A DNA stretch of 64,000 nt from Salegentibacter flavus. GTDB lineage: Bacteria; Bacteroidota; Bacteroidia; Flavobacteriales; Flavobacteriaceae. The position numbers and the translations under genes are program-made. Positions 42,444 through 52,141 of the stretch are shown here, one piece after another (the stretch's first letter is position 1; each line of letters opens with the position of its first letter). The notes beneath the pieces are model-generated. The model worked only from the letters and a program-made list of their open reading frames with translations, was not told the DNA's origin and ran no database searches. The stretch is from contig NZ_FOVL01000003.1 of assembly GCF_900115145.1 (NCBI RefSeq), positions 1 to 64,000 on the forward strand, read 5' to 3'.

Positions 42444-45400
42444 ATGAAAAATAATTACTCGCGCCTTAAATGGGTGGCGCTAATTATTCTTGGCGGGATA
42501 ATATTCTTCTTGTCCAAGGCTGCGACTGCAGCAACTACTACTTCCCTATCCTTGCAACAGCAAGAGGTATCGGGAATAGTAAAAGATCAAAGCGGCCTTC
42601 CTATCCCGGGCGTAACCGTAACAGTTAAAAACACCAATAGAGGAACAATAACTAACCTGGATGGCGAGTACAATATCACTGCCCCTGCCGATGGGACTTT
42701 GGTTTTTTCCTATATAGGTTTTAAAACCGCAGAAATCCCAGTAGATAACAACGAAGAAATTAGCGTTCTATTAGAGGAAGACGTTGCCTCCCTTGGAGAG
42801 GTAAAAATCAATGCGGGGTATTACAATACTACTGAACGGGAACGAACGGGAAATATTTCAAGAGTTACCGCAGAGGAAATAGAATTACAACCTTTAACGA
42901 GCCCATTGCAAGCGTTACAAGGAAGAGTTGCCGGATTGGAGGTAGTTGATCAAAGCGGTGTACCGGGGGCGGCTCCTACTATTCGAATTCGGGGTCAAAA
43001 CAGCTTGCGGAATTCTCAGAACGACAATGGTAATTTACCCTTATATATAGTAGATGGAATGCCGATAAATTCTGGACCTGTCAACTCTATAAACCAGTTC
43101 ACTTCGGGAATAGGAACTGATCCTCTAAGTGGACTTAATATTTCGAATATTAAAAGTATTGAGATCCTTAAGGATGCCGATGCTACCGCTATATATGGAT
43201 CCAGGGGAGCAAATGGAGTGATTTTAATTACTACAAAAGGTGGAAGCTTTAGCGGTAAAAGTGATAGAATTGAAGCTCGCGTATATAGTGGTGTTAGCCG
43301 GGTAGCTAATTTCGTAAATCTCCTGGAAACACCACGGTACCTGGAAGTTAGACGACAGGCTTTTGAAAATGATGGAGTTGAACCCACAGTTTCCAATGCA
43401 AAGGATTTATTATTATGGGATACAGATAGAAACACTAATTGGCAGGAAGTGCTTTTTGGAAGATCTGCACCTACATTTAATGCCAATTTAAATTATGCTG
43501 GTGGTGGAGAATTCACCTCCTTTAATATAGGAGCTTCCTATTTTAAACAAGGAAGTGTCTTTCCGGGAGACTATTCATTTGAGAAAACAACAGCAAATTT
43601 TGCACTAAACCACCAATCCCAAAATCGAAAATTCCGTCTCAATCTTTCGGTTAACTATGGTTTAAATGATAACAGTTTATTTAGTAGTTCAAATTTTGTA
43701 AGAACAGCATTAAACTTATCACCGAATGCACCAAGATTATATAACGAAGATGGAAACCTAAATTGGGAGGATTCCTCCTGGAATAATCCTCTAGCGGCAC
43801 TAGAAGGAGAAGGAGAAGCTAAGACCAACAGCCTGGTTTCTAACCTTGGACTCCAATATGATCTAACAAAAAGCTTAACTTTTAAAGCGAATCTGGGGTA
43901 TAACCTTTTAAATAGTAAAGAAAATATATTATTACCTATTGAGACATATGATCCTGCAATTTGGAATCGTGTTTCTAATCGCTCCCAACATTCTTTTGTA
44001 AATAGAATATCCTGGATTGCAGAACCTCAATTCCATTATAAAAAAAACAAAGGTTATCATAATATTGATGCCCTTGTAGGCGCAACATTTCAGGAAAATA
44101 ACAACGATAATCTCGTTATTAATGGCACTGGCTATTCTGATAAACAACTCATAGGGAACCTGAATGCGGCAGATGCTGTTAGTGTAAATAACGACAGGAA
44201 ATTAGTTTATAAATACCAGGCGATGTTTGCACGTTTAGGTTATAATTGGAATCGTACATATTTCCTAAATTTAACTGGAAGAAGAGACGGTTCTTCTCGA
44301 TTCTCTCCAGAAAATAGGTATGCAAATTTTGGTGCCGTTGGAATGGCCTGGATATTTACAAATAATCTTTTCTTCAGTGAAAAACTACCTTTTTTAAGTT
44401 TTGGTAAACTTCGAGGTAGTTACGGGATCACCGGAAATGACCAGATAGGCGATTATCGGTATTTAGATACTTACGAATCTACTCCGGGACCTGGTGGTTT
44501 ATATCCAACTCAGCTTACCAATCCGTCTTTTACCTGGGAAACTAATAAGAAAATTGAAGGAGCACTTGAATTGGGATTCCTTAAAGATCGTATAAATCTA
44601 AACCTTAGCTGGTACAGGAATAGATCATCAAATCAATTGGTAGGCTATGCACTTCCTGCTATTACAGGGTTCAATACAGTAGAAGCTAACCTACCTGCAA
44701 CTGTTCAAAATACAGGTGTAGAAATTGAACTTTCTACTTTAAACTTAAAAACAGATCAGTTTAAATGGAGAAGTTCTTTAAACCTTACCCTCCCTTCTAA
44801 TAAACTTATCAGGTTTGATAACATTGATCAAAGTAGTTATGCAAATGCTTATAGAGTGGGTAAACCGCTTGATTTAGGGATTTTATATCAGTTTAATGGT
44901 ATAGATCCAGAAACCGGTTATTTTCAGGTTGTTGATATAAACCAGGATGGTAGAAATGACTTCGATGATAGGACTGCTATTAGAAACCTTGGACGCAAGT
45001 TTTTTGGGGGAATCAATAATCAAATCAACTACAAGCAATTTTCCCTCAACTTCTTGTTTGAATTTGTAAAGCAAAAAGGAAGCAGATATTATAATAATGT
45101 TCCCGGATTTCTTGGAAATGTAAACGAAGAGAGTGTAAATAATAGCTCAGAAGATGGGAATACTTCTTTACAGAGACCTACACAGTCTATCTTTGGCTTT
45201 ATTGCTTATAATAATGCAAATTTGAGCACCTATGGCATTACTGATGCCTCTTATATTCGGTTAAAAACATTATCGCTGGGATTTCAACTCCCAGAAAAAG
45301 TAACCGGCTTTATTCCATCTTCTGAGGTACAGCTTTTTGTACACGCACAAAACCTTTTTACCCTCACTAATTATGACGGTCTTGATCCACAGAATCCCGG

Positions 45401-45458
45401 ATCTTTAAATCTCCCGCCACTTCAAAGTATAACCGGAGGAATTCAAATTAATTTCTAA
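42444..45458 (+). CDS. SusC/RagA family TonB-linked outer membrane protein
   Basis: 1004 residues. A signal peptide (NNYSRLKWVALIILGGIIFF...) is followed by the carboxypeptidase-like regulatory domain (VSGIVKDQSGLPIPGVTVTV ... GTLVFSYIGFK), the plug (LQALQGRVAGLEV, IRIRGQNSL, LYIVDGMPI, DADATAIYGSRGANGVILI) and a TonB-dependent beta-barrel ending in GGIQINF. It imports oligomeric substrates across the outer membrane with its SusD partner and TonB energy. The start at 42444 begins the signal peptide; an ATG at 42417 adds nine unlikely residues. The preceding leader is structured. The neighbours suggest a peptide rather than glycan substrate. Confidence 0.95.
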   Translation: MKNNYSRLKWVALIILGGIIFFLSKAATAATTTSLSLQQQEVSGIVKDQSGLPIPGVTVTVKNTNRGTITNLDGEYNITAPADGTLVFSYIGFKTAEIPVDNNEEISVLLEEDVASLGEVKINAGYYNTTERERTGNISRVTAEEIELQPLTSPLQALQGRVAGLEVVDQSGVPGAAPTIRIRGQNSLRNSQNDNGNLPLYIVDGMPINSGPVNSINQFTSGIGTDPLSGLNISNIKSIEILKDADATAIYGSRGANGVILITTKGGSFSGKSDRIEARVYSGVSRVANFVNLLETPRYLEVRRQAFENDGVEPTVSNAKDLLLWDTDRNTNWQEVLFGRSAPTFNANLNYAGGGEFTSFNIGASYFKQGSVFPGDYSFEKTTANFALNHQSQNRKFRLNLSVNYGLNDNSLFSSSNFVRTALNLSPNAPRLYNEDGNLNWEDSSWNNPLAALEGEGEAKTNSLVSNLGLQYDLTKSLTFKANLGYNLLNSKENILLPIETYDPAIWNRVSNRSQHSFVNRISWIAEPQFHYKKNKGYHNIDALVGATFQENNNDNLVINGTGYSDKQLIGNLNAADAVSVNNDRKLVYKYQAMFARLGYNWNRTYFLNLTGRRDGSSRFSPENRYANFGAVGMAWIFTNNLFFSEKLPFLSFGKLRGSYGITGNDQIGDYRYLDTYESTPGPGGLYPTQLTNPSFTWETNKKIEGALELGFLKDRINLNLSWYRNRSSNQLVGYALPAITGFNTVEANLPATVQNTGVEIELSTLNLKTDQFKWRSSLNLTLPSNKLIRFDNIDQSSYANAYRVGKPLDLGILYQFNGIDPETGYFQVVDINQDGRNDFDDRTAIRNLGRKFFGGINNQINYKQFSLNFLFEFVKQKGSRYYNNVPGFLGNVNEESVNNSSEDGNTSLQRPTQSIFGFIAYNNANLSTYGITDASYIRLKTLSLGFQLPEKVTGFIPSSEVQLFVHAQNLFTLTNYDGLDPQNPGSLNLPPLQSITGGIQINF

Positions 45459-45468
45459 ACTAAAAATT

Positions 45469-46875
45469 ATGAAAAATTACTTTCTTATCATACTTCTGAT
45501 CTTTACAATAAGCCTCGGTTTTATTTCCTGTGAAGAATTTTTAGAAGTAGAGACACCTGACTATAAATTAGATAGTAAAGCTGTATTCTCTGATGATCAA
45601 ACAGCTCAAAGCGCTTTAAATGGTTTATTTAACCAGTTATTCAATACCAGTTATGCGAATGGTGGAAGCCAATCTGTAAGTTTTCTGTCGGCCCTTTCTG
45701 TTGATAATTTCACATTAACATCTACCACTCAGGATGTAATAGAATTCCACCAAAACCAAATATCACCAGACAATAATTACAACCTTACATTATGGTCAGG
45801 AAGCTACAATATAATATACCAGGCCAATGCTTTACTCAATGGGATAGATAATAACAATTCTCTGTCTCAAGGATTAAAAGACAAAATAGAAGGAAGCAGT
45901 AAGTTTATTAGGGGGTTAACCTATTTCTACCTGGTAAAACTTTATGGGGATGTCCCATTAATTTTAAGCACTAACTATGAGGAAAATGCCCTGGTCTCAA
46001 GAAATTCTAAAGATAAAATTCTTTATCAAATCCTGAATGATTTAGAGGATGCGGCATTATTACTAGAAGAAGAATACCCCAATGGAGACAGAACGAGACC
46101 AAACTATTTTACCGTACAGGCACTTCTAGCAAAAGTGCATCTACATTTAAAAAATTGGGATAATGCAGAGTTCTATAGTAGCAAGGTAATAGATGCTACT
46201 TCATATTATGATCTTTTGAATGATCTGGACGAAGTATTCCTGGCGAACAGTAAGGAGGCTATTTGGCAAATCTCTCCAATAGGCTGGGGAAACAGTTTTA
46301 CCCATACCCGTGATGGTAACCTTTTAACGAAAACTCCAACTTCTAATAATCCAGTTGTTTTGTCAGAAAATTTTCTGGAAGTATTCAATGATTCGTTAGA
46401 CATTAGATATCAGAATTGGATTAGTCCATTTTTTACTGAAACAGATACGCTTTACTTTCCAAACAAATACAAAATACAGTATGATGCTTCTGGCGGAGAG
46501 ATTGCCGAATATTCCATGGTAATGCGGTTAGCTGAACAGTATCTCATTAGGGCGGAAGTCCGGGCCAGGCTTGGAAATTTGACGGGCTCGATTCAAGACA
46601 TCAATAAAATTAAAACAAGGGCAGGGCTATCCCAAATAGATAAATTCCAAAACGAACTCACAAAAGAAACACTTCTGGAAGAAATTTTATTAGAAAGAAG
46701 ACGTGAACTTTTTACAGAGTGGGGGCACCGCTGGTTTGATCTACAGAGATATGGAAGATCTGAAATTCTACAGAATAAAGAGAATTCAAACTGGACATCT
46801 ACTTCCAACCTTTTACCGATTCCATCAGAAGAACGAGAGAAAAATCCAAACCTTTCCCAAAACCCTGGGTACTAA
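45469..46875 (+). CDS. RagB/SusD family nutrient-uptake lipoprotein
   Basis: 468 residues. Lipoprotein signal with lipobox (FTISLGFISCEEFLEVETPD; Cys at about 21). The SusD fold is shown by TPR-like helices (SSKFIRGLTYFYLVKLYGDVPLIL), YLIRAEVRARLG and the C-terminal RRRELFTEWGHRWFDLQRYGR. It caps the SusC barrel on the cell surface and binds substrate. It lies 10 bp downstream of susC and 16 bp before the peptidase gene, within one operon. Confidence 0.95.
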   Translation: MKNYFLIILLIFTISLGFISCEEFLEVETPDYKLDSKAVFSDDQTAQSALNGLFNQLFNTSYANGGSQSVSFLSALSVDNFTLTSTTQDVIEFHQNQISPDNNYNLTLWSGSYNIIYQANALLNGIDNNNSLSQGLKDKIEGSSKFIRGLTYFYLVKLYGDVPLILSTNYEENALVSRNSKDKILYQILNDLEDAALLLEEEYPNGDRTRPNYFTVQALLAKVHLHLKNWDNAEFYSSKVIDATSYYDLLNDLDEVFLANSKEAIWQISPIGWGNSFTHTRDGNLLTKTPTSNNPVVLSENFLEVFNDSLDIRYQNWISPFFTETDTLYFPNKYKIQYDASGGEIAEYSMVMRLAEQYLIRAEVRARLGNLTGSIQDINKIKTRAGLSQIDKFQNELTKETLLEEILLERRRELFTEWGHRWFDLQRYGRSEILQNKENSNWTSTSNLLPIPSEEREKNPNLSQNPGY

Positions 46876-46891
46876 TCTTTAAATATAAGTA

Positions 46892-49696
46892 ATGCAAAAA
46901 ATAATCTTTATACTACTCCTGGGAATATCACAGGTTTTCTTTGGACAAAATCTGCAAAATAAGAATTCTTTCAAATCTGATGTTATAATAGGCGAACTTG
47001 AAAATGGCTTACAATACGTTATAAAACCAATTGAAAGTAACGAAAGTAAAATTCATACCGGTTTGACTGTAAAAGCAGGAAGTTTTCAGGAGAATGCGGA
47101 TCAATATAATATTGCCCATCTTCTAGAACACCTGGCGTTTAATAGCACTGAAAATTTTCCTGATATGAGAAATGAGGCAAAATTCCTTTCTCAATTTCAT
47201 ATGGAAGCCATGGATTTAACAGCTCACGTGGGAGGGACTGCGACCAGGTATTTATTCCGGTATCCAAAGGAACAGACCATCGCTTTGGATACAGCCTTAT
47301 CAATATACCGTGATATAGCTTCCGGTAAACTTATTTTTGATAAAAAAGCAGTTTTAGCAGAAAAAAAAGCAATTTACCAGGAACGACTCCAAGGAGGAGA
47401 CCCTAACCAAAACTATGCGGATTGGAAAGTTATTTCTCAATTAACAGGCTGCTATGAAATTCCCAAGCCTGAAAATGTAGAATCCACGCTAATGCATACT
47501 TCACTGGAAGATTTGAAACGTTTTTACCAGGATTGGTACCGTCCCGAGCTCATGGTTATTTCAGTAGTGGGAAATATTGAGGATACAGATGTAATTGAAC
47601 AAAAAATAAAAAACAAGTTTGGTAGTTTAAAAAATCCAGCTGAAAAATTTCAAAAAAAGGACTGTGAAGGAGTTTATCTGAATAGTGAAAATCAATTTAT
47701 TGTTCAAAAAAATGCACCAGTATTAAATAGTGAAACCGAACCTGGAAATATTTTCCAGTTCTTCTATCGGAACCCAAGATTGTATTTGAAAAAATTTACC
47801 GAGGAAGAAAATAAAATAATATGGAATTCTCTTGCTAAGCATATTAAAAAAAGACTTAAAAGTGATGAGGAAAATTATAATATTAATTATCAAACAAATT
47901 TCTTCAGAAGCGATGATATACCAGCACTAAAATTAAGTATTCTAACTACAGATAATGAGCTAAAAACAATAGAAAGAGTTTTTAAAGTACTAGGTGGAAT
48001 TTCGAAATACGGCTTTACCAAGAAAGAATGGAATTCCATTAAAAATGAATTGATTAGTAATAATAGAAGAATTGATTATTCTTCCTCCCAAGTCTGGATG
48101 GATTTAATTAAGCATTCGGTTGAAGATCTCAAAAAACTGGAAGTTTCGGGAATAAATAACCGTAGAGGTTTTCTACAAACTCTGGAATTAAATAAAATTA
48201 ATAGTATTCTCAAGGATATAGATTGGAAACCAGATGATATAGCTGTGATAATACCGCCTAATGAACAGGAAAATATATTTTCAAGAAAACTAATCGAAAA
48301 ATCGATTAAAAAAGGTTTAAGTGAGCCTAAGAAATACCAACCTCTGGAAGCACCTGAAAATTTAATTGGTACCAAAGAATTATCTAATCTCAAACCAGCC
48401 AATATTGTAGAAAGAAAATTTGGTGACTACAATGAAGATGTAATAGTCCTTGAAAATGGATTAAAAATTATCCTCAAAAACTTTAGGCCAGAAGCTGGTA
48501 GGTATAAAGATAAAATTATGGTTCATGGCTTTAGTCCATATGGCGCTTCCTGCTTTGGTCCTTTTGATTTTGAAGCCTTTATATCACCATTTATAGTAAA
48601 GAATATAGGCGTGGGAGAATTTAATAAATTCGTAATCAACAAGCGCTTATCCAGTACCAGTATTCCGTTTGGAGTTAGGGATTATGTTGAACAATATGAA
48701 ACCGGAGTAAAGGCAGAAGCCGCGTCCGAAGACATGGAGATACTACTGCAATTACTATTTTTATCTTTTACTGATCCCAGGTTCGATAAAGAAGCTTTTG
48801 AAGATTGGAAATTGCAAGAAAAATACAAGTCCAAAAGAATAACTAATGCGAATAACGATTTTATTGATTTTAAAAATCGGGAAGTAGGGATTACAAAAAT
48901 TCCCCAGGGAGGAAATCGTTATTACAATAGTTTAGAAGTTGACTACACGCAAGCATTAAAAAAATATAAACAATTACACTCAAGAGCAAAAGATTTTACT
49001 TTTATCCTGACAGGCGATTTCAAAAAAAACGAAATATTACCGCTACTACAGAAATATTTAGGAAATCTTCCTAACAAAAAAGGAACTATTAATTGCAAGC
49101 GATCACCTAATAAAAATGACAGCCAACCAATAGGTAAAGGAAATAATGCCAATTTTAAATTACCCTACAAGGCGGATAATAAATTGTTGTCAATCCAGTA
49201 TGCTACCCCTCTTAATTCTCCATTTTTTAAAGAAGAAATTGATGCAGAAATACTTAAACAAGCCTTGGGACTTAAACTTATTAAAATGAGGTATAAAGAA
49301 AAATTAGGAGTTTACTTTCCATTAGCAACGAGAAAATTTGACCAAGAGTACAACAGGAAAACAATGGAGATTTTTCTTCAAAGTAGTAAAAGCGATTTCG
49401 AAAAAGTATTGGAATCAAGTTTAAATTATGTAGAAGAATTAAAAACTGAACTTGTTTCGGAAAACTTCCTGAAATCTGTTAAAAATTCTTCTTATTTACC
49501 GAAATGGCAACAACAATATAGAAATAAATCCATGAGGATAAACCTCTATAATCATTATCGATATAATATACCTTACCTTGATTCGGCTGAGGCAGAAGGA
49601 TATTTTAATGAATTTGATTCTAATGATTTACTGAAAGTTGCTAAGGAATATTTTAACTCAAAAAGTAAATGGGTATTGACTGGTGGTTATGACTAA
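46892..49696 (+). CDS. M16 family zinc peptidase (insulinase-like)
   Basis: 934 residues with a signal peptide (MQKIIFILLLGISQVFFGQ). The inverted zinc motif HLLEH lies at about residues 70-74 (YNIAHLLEHLAFNSTENFP), and the distal Glu ligand in VLAEKKAIYQERL. The second M16 domain, catalytically inactive, spans about 500-930 (EDVIVLENGLKIILKN). M16 enzymes close like a clam over peptides of up to about 70 residues. In an operon with susC and susD it probably degrades or processes imported peptides in the periplasm. A terminator follows at 49707-49737. Confidence 0.92.
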   Translation: MQKIIFILLLGISQVFFGQNLQNKNSFKSDVIIGELENGLQYVIKPIESNESKIHTGLTVKAGSFQENADQYNIAHLLEHLAFNSTENFPDMRNEAKFLSQFHMEAMDLTAHVGGTATRYLFRYPKEQTIALDTALSIYRDIASGKLIFDKKAVLAEKKAIYQERLQGGDPNQNYADWKVISQLTGCYEIPKPENVESTLMHTSLEDLKRFYQDWYRPELMVISVVGNIEDTDVIEQKIKNKFGSLKNPAEKFQKKDCEGVYLNSENQFIVQKNAPVLNSETEPGNIFQFFYRNPRLYLKKFTEEENKIIWNSLAKHIKKRLKSDEENYNINYQTNFFRSDDIPALKLSILTTDNELKTIERVFKVLGGISKYGFTKKEWNSIKNELISNNRRIDYSSSQVWMDLIKHSVEDLKKLEVSGINNRRGFLQTLELNKINSILKDIDWKPDDIAVIIPPNEQENIFSRKLIEKSIKKGLSEPKKYQPLEAPENLIGTKELSNLKPANIVERKFGDYNEDVIVLENGLKIILKNFRPEAGRYKDKIMVHGFSPYGASCFGPFDFEAFISPFIVKNIGVGEFNKFVINKRLSSTSIPFGVRDYVEQYETGVKAEAASEDMEILLQLLFLSFTDPRFDKEAFEDWKLQEKYKSKRITNANNDFIDFKNREVGITKIPQGGNRYYNSLEVDYTQALKKYKQLHSRAKDFTFILTGDFKKNEILPLLQKYLGNLPNKKGTINCKRSPNKNDSQPIGKGNNANFKLPYKADNKLLSIQYATPLNSPFFKEEIDAEILKQALGLKLIKMRYKEKLGVYFPLATRKFDQEYNRKTMEIFLQSSKSDFEKVLESSLNYVEELKTELVSENFLKSVKNSSYLPKWQQQYRNKSMRINLYNHYRYNIPYLDSAEAEGYFNEFDSNDLLKVAKEYFNSKSKWVLTGGYD

Positions 49697-49706
49697 AATT
49701 AAATAA

Positions 49707-49737
49707 AAAAATCCCCGGATTTCCCCGGGGATTCAAA
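49707..49737. terminator. Bidirectional terminator
   Basis: ATCCCCGG (49711-49718) pairs with CCGGGGAT (49725-49732), flanked by an A-run before and AT-rich sequence after, between the convergent M16 and DUF6520-like genes. Confidence 0.88.
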
Positions 49738-49747
49738 TTTAAGCCTA

Positions 49748-50023
49748 TTAATCAGAGATTATATAAGCTACAGTATCTCCACCATCTTTTGGTGTTTGCA
49801 AGCTCGAGTCAGTGTAAACCTGGAGAACTGTACCCGGATCATCGGCAAATCTAACCATACAGAGGTCTTCCTTGCCTGAATCACAAGGATCATTTTGCAG
49901 CTGGTATGGAACACCATCCCTTTCAACCCAGCCATTGGACTGTACATTTGCTTTATTGGCAAAACTCATTCCAATTGCCATTACGAATGCCAACATGGGC
50001 ATTAAAAATTTGAAATTTTTCAT
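49748..50023 (-). CDS. Small secreted Cys-containing protein (DUF6520-like)
   Basis: 91 residues: the signal peptide KNFKFLMPMLAFVMAIGMSFA is followed by a short mature part of about 68 residues with two cysteines (NDPCDSGKEDLCMVRFADD) and a C-terminal strand. I assign it to DUF6520, small secreted proteins numerous in Flavobacteriia and often next to MauE/DoxX-type membrane proteins, as here. The two cysteines could form a disulfide. Its role is unknown; it could be a structural peptide or a secreted signal. Confidence 0.7.
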   Translation of the reverse strand: MKNFKFLMPMLAFVMAIGMSFANKANVQSNGWVERDGVPYQLQNDPCDSGKEDLCMVRFADDPGTVLQVYTDSSLQTPKDGGDTVAYIISD

Positions 50024-50095
50024 AATATAAATATTAAATTAAACAATATGCCTATGCCCTATTTGAGCTCTAGGCGCTCTTAGTACTGCGCAATA

Positions 50096-50533
50096 CTATT
50101 TTATATATACTTTTTTATAATCTTTAAGTTGAAGGTATATTCCCAATCCCCCCAGGAGCAAAAAGCAGATATTAAATACAAGATGTTCCTGCCAGGTTAG
50201 ATTATTGATTATCCCACCACAGGAACAGGGAATATTTGTACTGACTTCCAGAATCCAAATAATGTAAACCGTGAAAAGCAAGATTATACCTGATGCTAAA
50301 TATAAACCTAAGTTCCTGTATCTGGAACTAATCAAAAGTCCAGCGATGGCTAATTCTATGATGGGAACAAACCAGGAAATAAATACAGCTACTTTCTCAT
50401 TTCCAAATACAGGACTATTTAATAGATCATTATAGAATTGAGGATATTCAATGAATTTGCTAACGGCGGCATAAAACAATAATAGCATAAATGCATACCT
50501 AATAAATTCATTTATATAGCGTTTCCCTATCAT
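50096..50533 (-). CDS. MauE/DoxX-family redox-associated membrane protein
   Basis: 145 residues with four membrane helices (about 10-28, 48-68, 73-93, 115-135), the general layout of MauE/DoxX/DoxD proteins. The Cys pair CSCGG lies in the loop after the third helix (NIPCSCGGIINNLTW), a redox-active place in the MauE family, which assists disulfide formation in periplasmic proteins. It lies 72 bp upstream of the Cys-containing DUF6520-like gene on the same strand, which makes this small protein a plausible substrate. Confidence 0.82.
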   Translation of the reverse strand: MIGKRYINEFIRYAFMLLLFYAAVSKFIEYPQFYNDLLNSPVFGNEKVAVFISWFVPIIELAIAGLLISSRYRNLGLYLASGIILLFTVYIIWILEVSTNIPCSCGGIINNLTWQEHLVFNICFLLLGGLGIYLQLKDYKKVYIK

Positions 50534-50626
50534 CAGTTCCTTTTTTTAAGTATTATAAAGGTCTGATTTTTACCAAGTAATCATTTGACTTTAAAAGATT
50601 CGAATTTGTATGAGAAGGTATTTTAA

Positions 50627-51541
50627 TCAGGAATTTCTGGTCTGAGTAGGAGTAATTCCGTAAGTTTTTTTGAAAGATCTAGAGAAGTGAGCGAGGCTCA
50701 AAAAGCCACATTCTTCTGAAATCTCACTGAAAGGAAGACTGGTATTCTTAATCAAGGTATATGCTTTCTCCAATCGCTTTCTTCTATGATAAGCATAAAT
50801 TGTGTCCCCGTATGCTCTCTTAAAAATCGTTTTGATCTTACTCACACTACATCCTACTTCAATGCCAATCACTGATATTTTAGGAAGCGTCCTATCCAGT
50901 CGCTCCATAACATACTGATGTAATTTGCGAACCAACTCACGTTGATCATGCAACAGTAGACTTCTGTATTGGCTTGGATATTTTGCTGAGCGCGATTTCG
51001 AGTTACCGGTATTGTTTAGTTTGTGATTTTGGTATGCTGCCTTAAATACTGATAGTGTATAAGATTTCTTTCCTTTTGCTATCATTCCATGAAGATACCC
51101 TATACCCCGCCAGATATAGCCACTCCTATGTTTAAATTCCACTTTAAAAGAAAGATTTTCTTCTATAGCATGTTTCAAAAGTTGATAAAGATCATCTGGT
51201 AACTCAGTATTATTACCTATTAATAATCGCACTGGCATATTCAAAAGTTCATTATTGGTGTAATCAAGAATTTCTTCTACATTATCTGAATAAGAAGTAA
51301 TATGAAAATTACGGTCGAGGTTAAAAACAATATTTTCAAATACCTCTTTACTCTTTTCGTGATTGATTTGATGAACTGCTGTATCAATTTCTTCCACCAT
51401 AGTATTTAGGGATACTACGATCTGCTCCAATTCATCCTTTTGATTTCTAAGAGGAAGAGTGTATGTGTAGGTTCCAAGAGCAATTTCAGTTATAAAATCC
51501 AGGATTTCCTGTACTCTAGTCTTATAATCATCAGTAGTCAT
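50627..51541 (-). CDS. AraC-family regulator with N-terminal PAS domain
   Basis: 304 residues. A PAS-like domain (about 65-165: IVFNLDRNFHITSYSDNVEEIL ... GYIWRGIGYLHGM) precedes the AraC DNA-binding domain at about 205-300 (ISVIGIEVGCSVSKIKTIFKRA ... FSEISEECGFLSLAHFSRSFKKTYGITPTQ). It would act as a cytoplasmic one-component regulator, probably of neighbouring genes such as the susC cluster, the DUF6520-like gene or the acyltransferase. It lies 17 bp downstream of the DUF7793-like gene and shares its transcript. Confidence 0.88.
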   Translation of the reverse strand: MTTDDYKTRVQEILDFITEIALGTYTYTLPLRNQKDELEQIVVSLNTMVEEIDTAVHQINHEKSKEVFENIVFNLDRNFHITSYSDNVEEILDYTNNELLNMPVRLLIGNNTELPDDLYQLLKHAIEENLSFKVEFKHRSGYIWRGIGYLHGMIAKGKKSYTLSVFKAAYQNHKLNNTGNSKSRSAKYPSQYRSLLLHDQRELVRKLHQYVMERLDRTLPKISVIGIEVGCSVSKIKTIFKRAYGDTIYAYHRRKRLEKAYTLIKNTSLPFSEISEECGFLSLAHFSRSFKKTYGITPTQTRNS

Positions 51542-51558
51542 AGTAGCCTATTATTAAT

Positions 51559-51930
51559 TTATAACTTGTATTGAATTAAAAAACCCAGCGCTTCCGAAAT
51601 CGTATTAAAACCTTTAGTAGGCACTGAAGGATTACTAATATTCATATAAGCTTTGTATAAAGTGCCTGAATATGCTTTTTCCATTACTATAGCAACTGCA
51701 AGTGCCTTTAAACAACCATTTTCAGCAAGATACTCTCTCGCTGCTTTACTTGCTGATTTTAGATGTCTCACATCACATAAAATTGGATAAGAGATTCCGT
51801 TTTGATAACGAAGTCTGGCTCTTACTACCGCTTTGGCACCATCCAGATCGAGTATGGTATTTGGTTTATAAACAAAGTTTAAAATACCCTCTTCTATCCA
51901 GAAGTGCGCATATTTATCTCCTTTAATCAT
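51559..51930 (-). CDS. DUF7793-like (STAS/SpoIIAA-type) protein
   Basis: 123 residues with alternating strands and helices (YAHFWIEEGILNFVY, ISYPILCDVRHLKSASKAAREYL, ISEALGFLIQYKL). This pattern resembles the SpoIIAA/STAS-like fold of small Bacteroidota proteins now grouped as DUF7793. It has no transmembrane segment. It is co-transcribed with the AraC-type regulator, so it may modulate it by protein-protein contact. The family assignment is tentative. Confidence 0.6.
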   Translation of the reverse strand: MIKGDKYAHFWIEEGILNFVYKPNTILDLDGAKAVVRARLRYQNGISYPILCDVRHLKSASKAAREYLAENGCLKALAVAIVMEKAYSGTLYKAYMNISNPSVPTKGFNTISEALGFLIQYKL

Positions 51931-52141
51931 TTTAGGGCCCTATTATTAATCCAATTTAAATAAAATAATAATAACAAAATCTTGATATAACATTTTAGAT
52001 ATCGCGGTACACCGCATATTTTGGTATCATTTGAAAGCATTTGACTTTAAAGGTTATGATTTGACTTAAAAGCCATATTTTTCCCTAAAATTCTGATTAC
52101 CAAAATCTTTTGCTAGTTTCATATTTCTTAATTAGTAGGGC

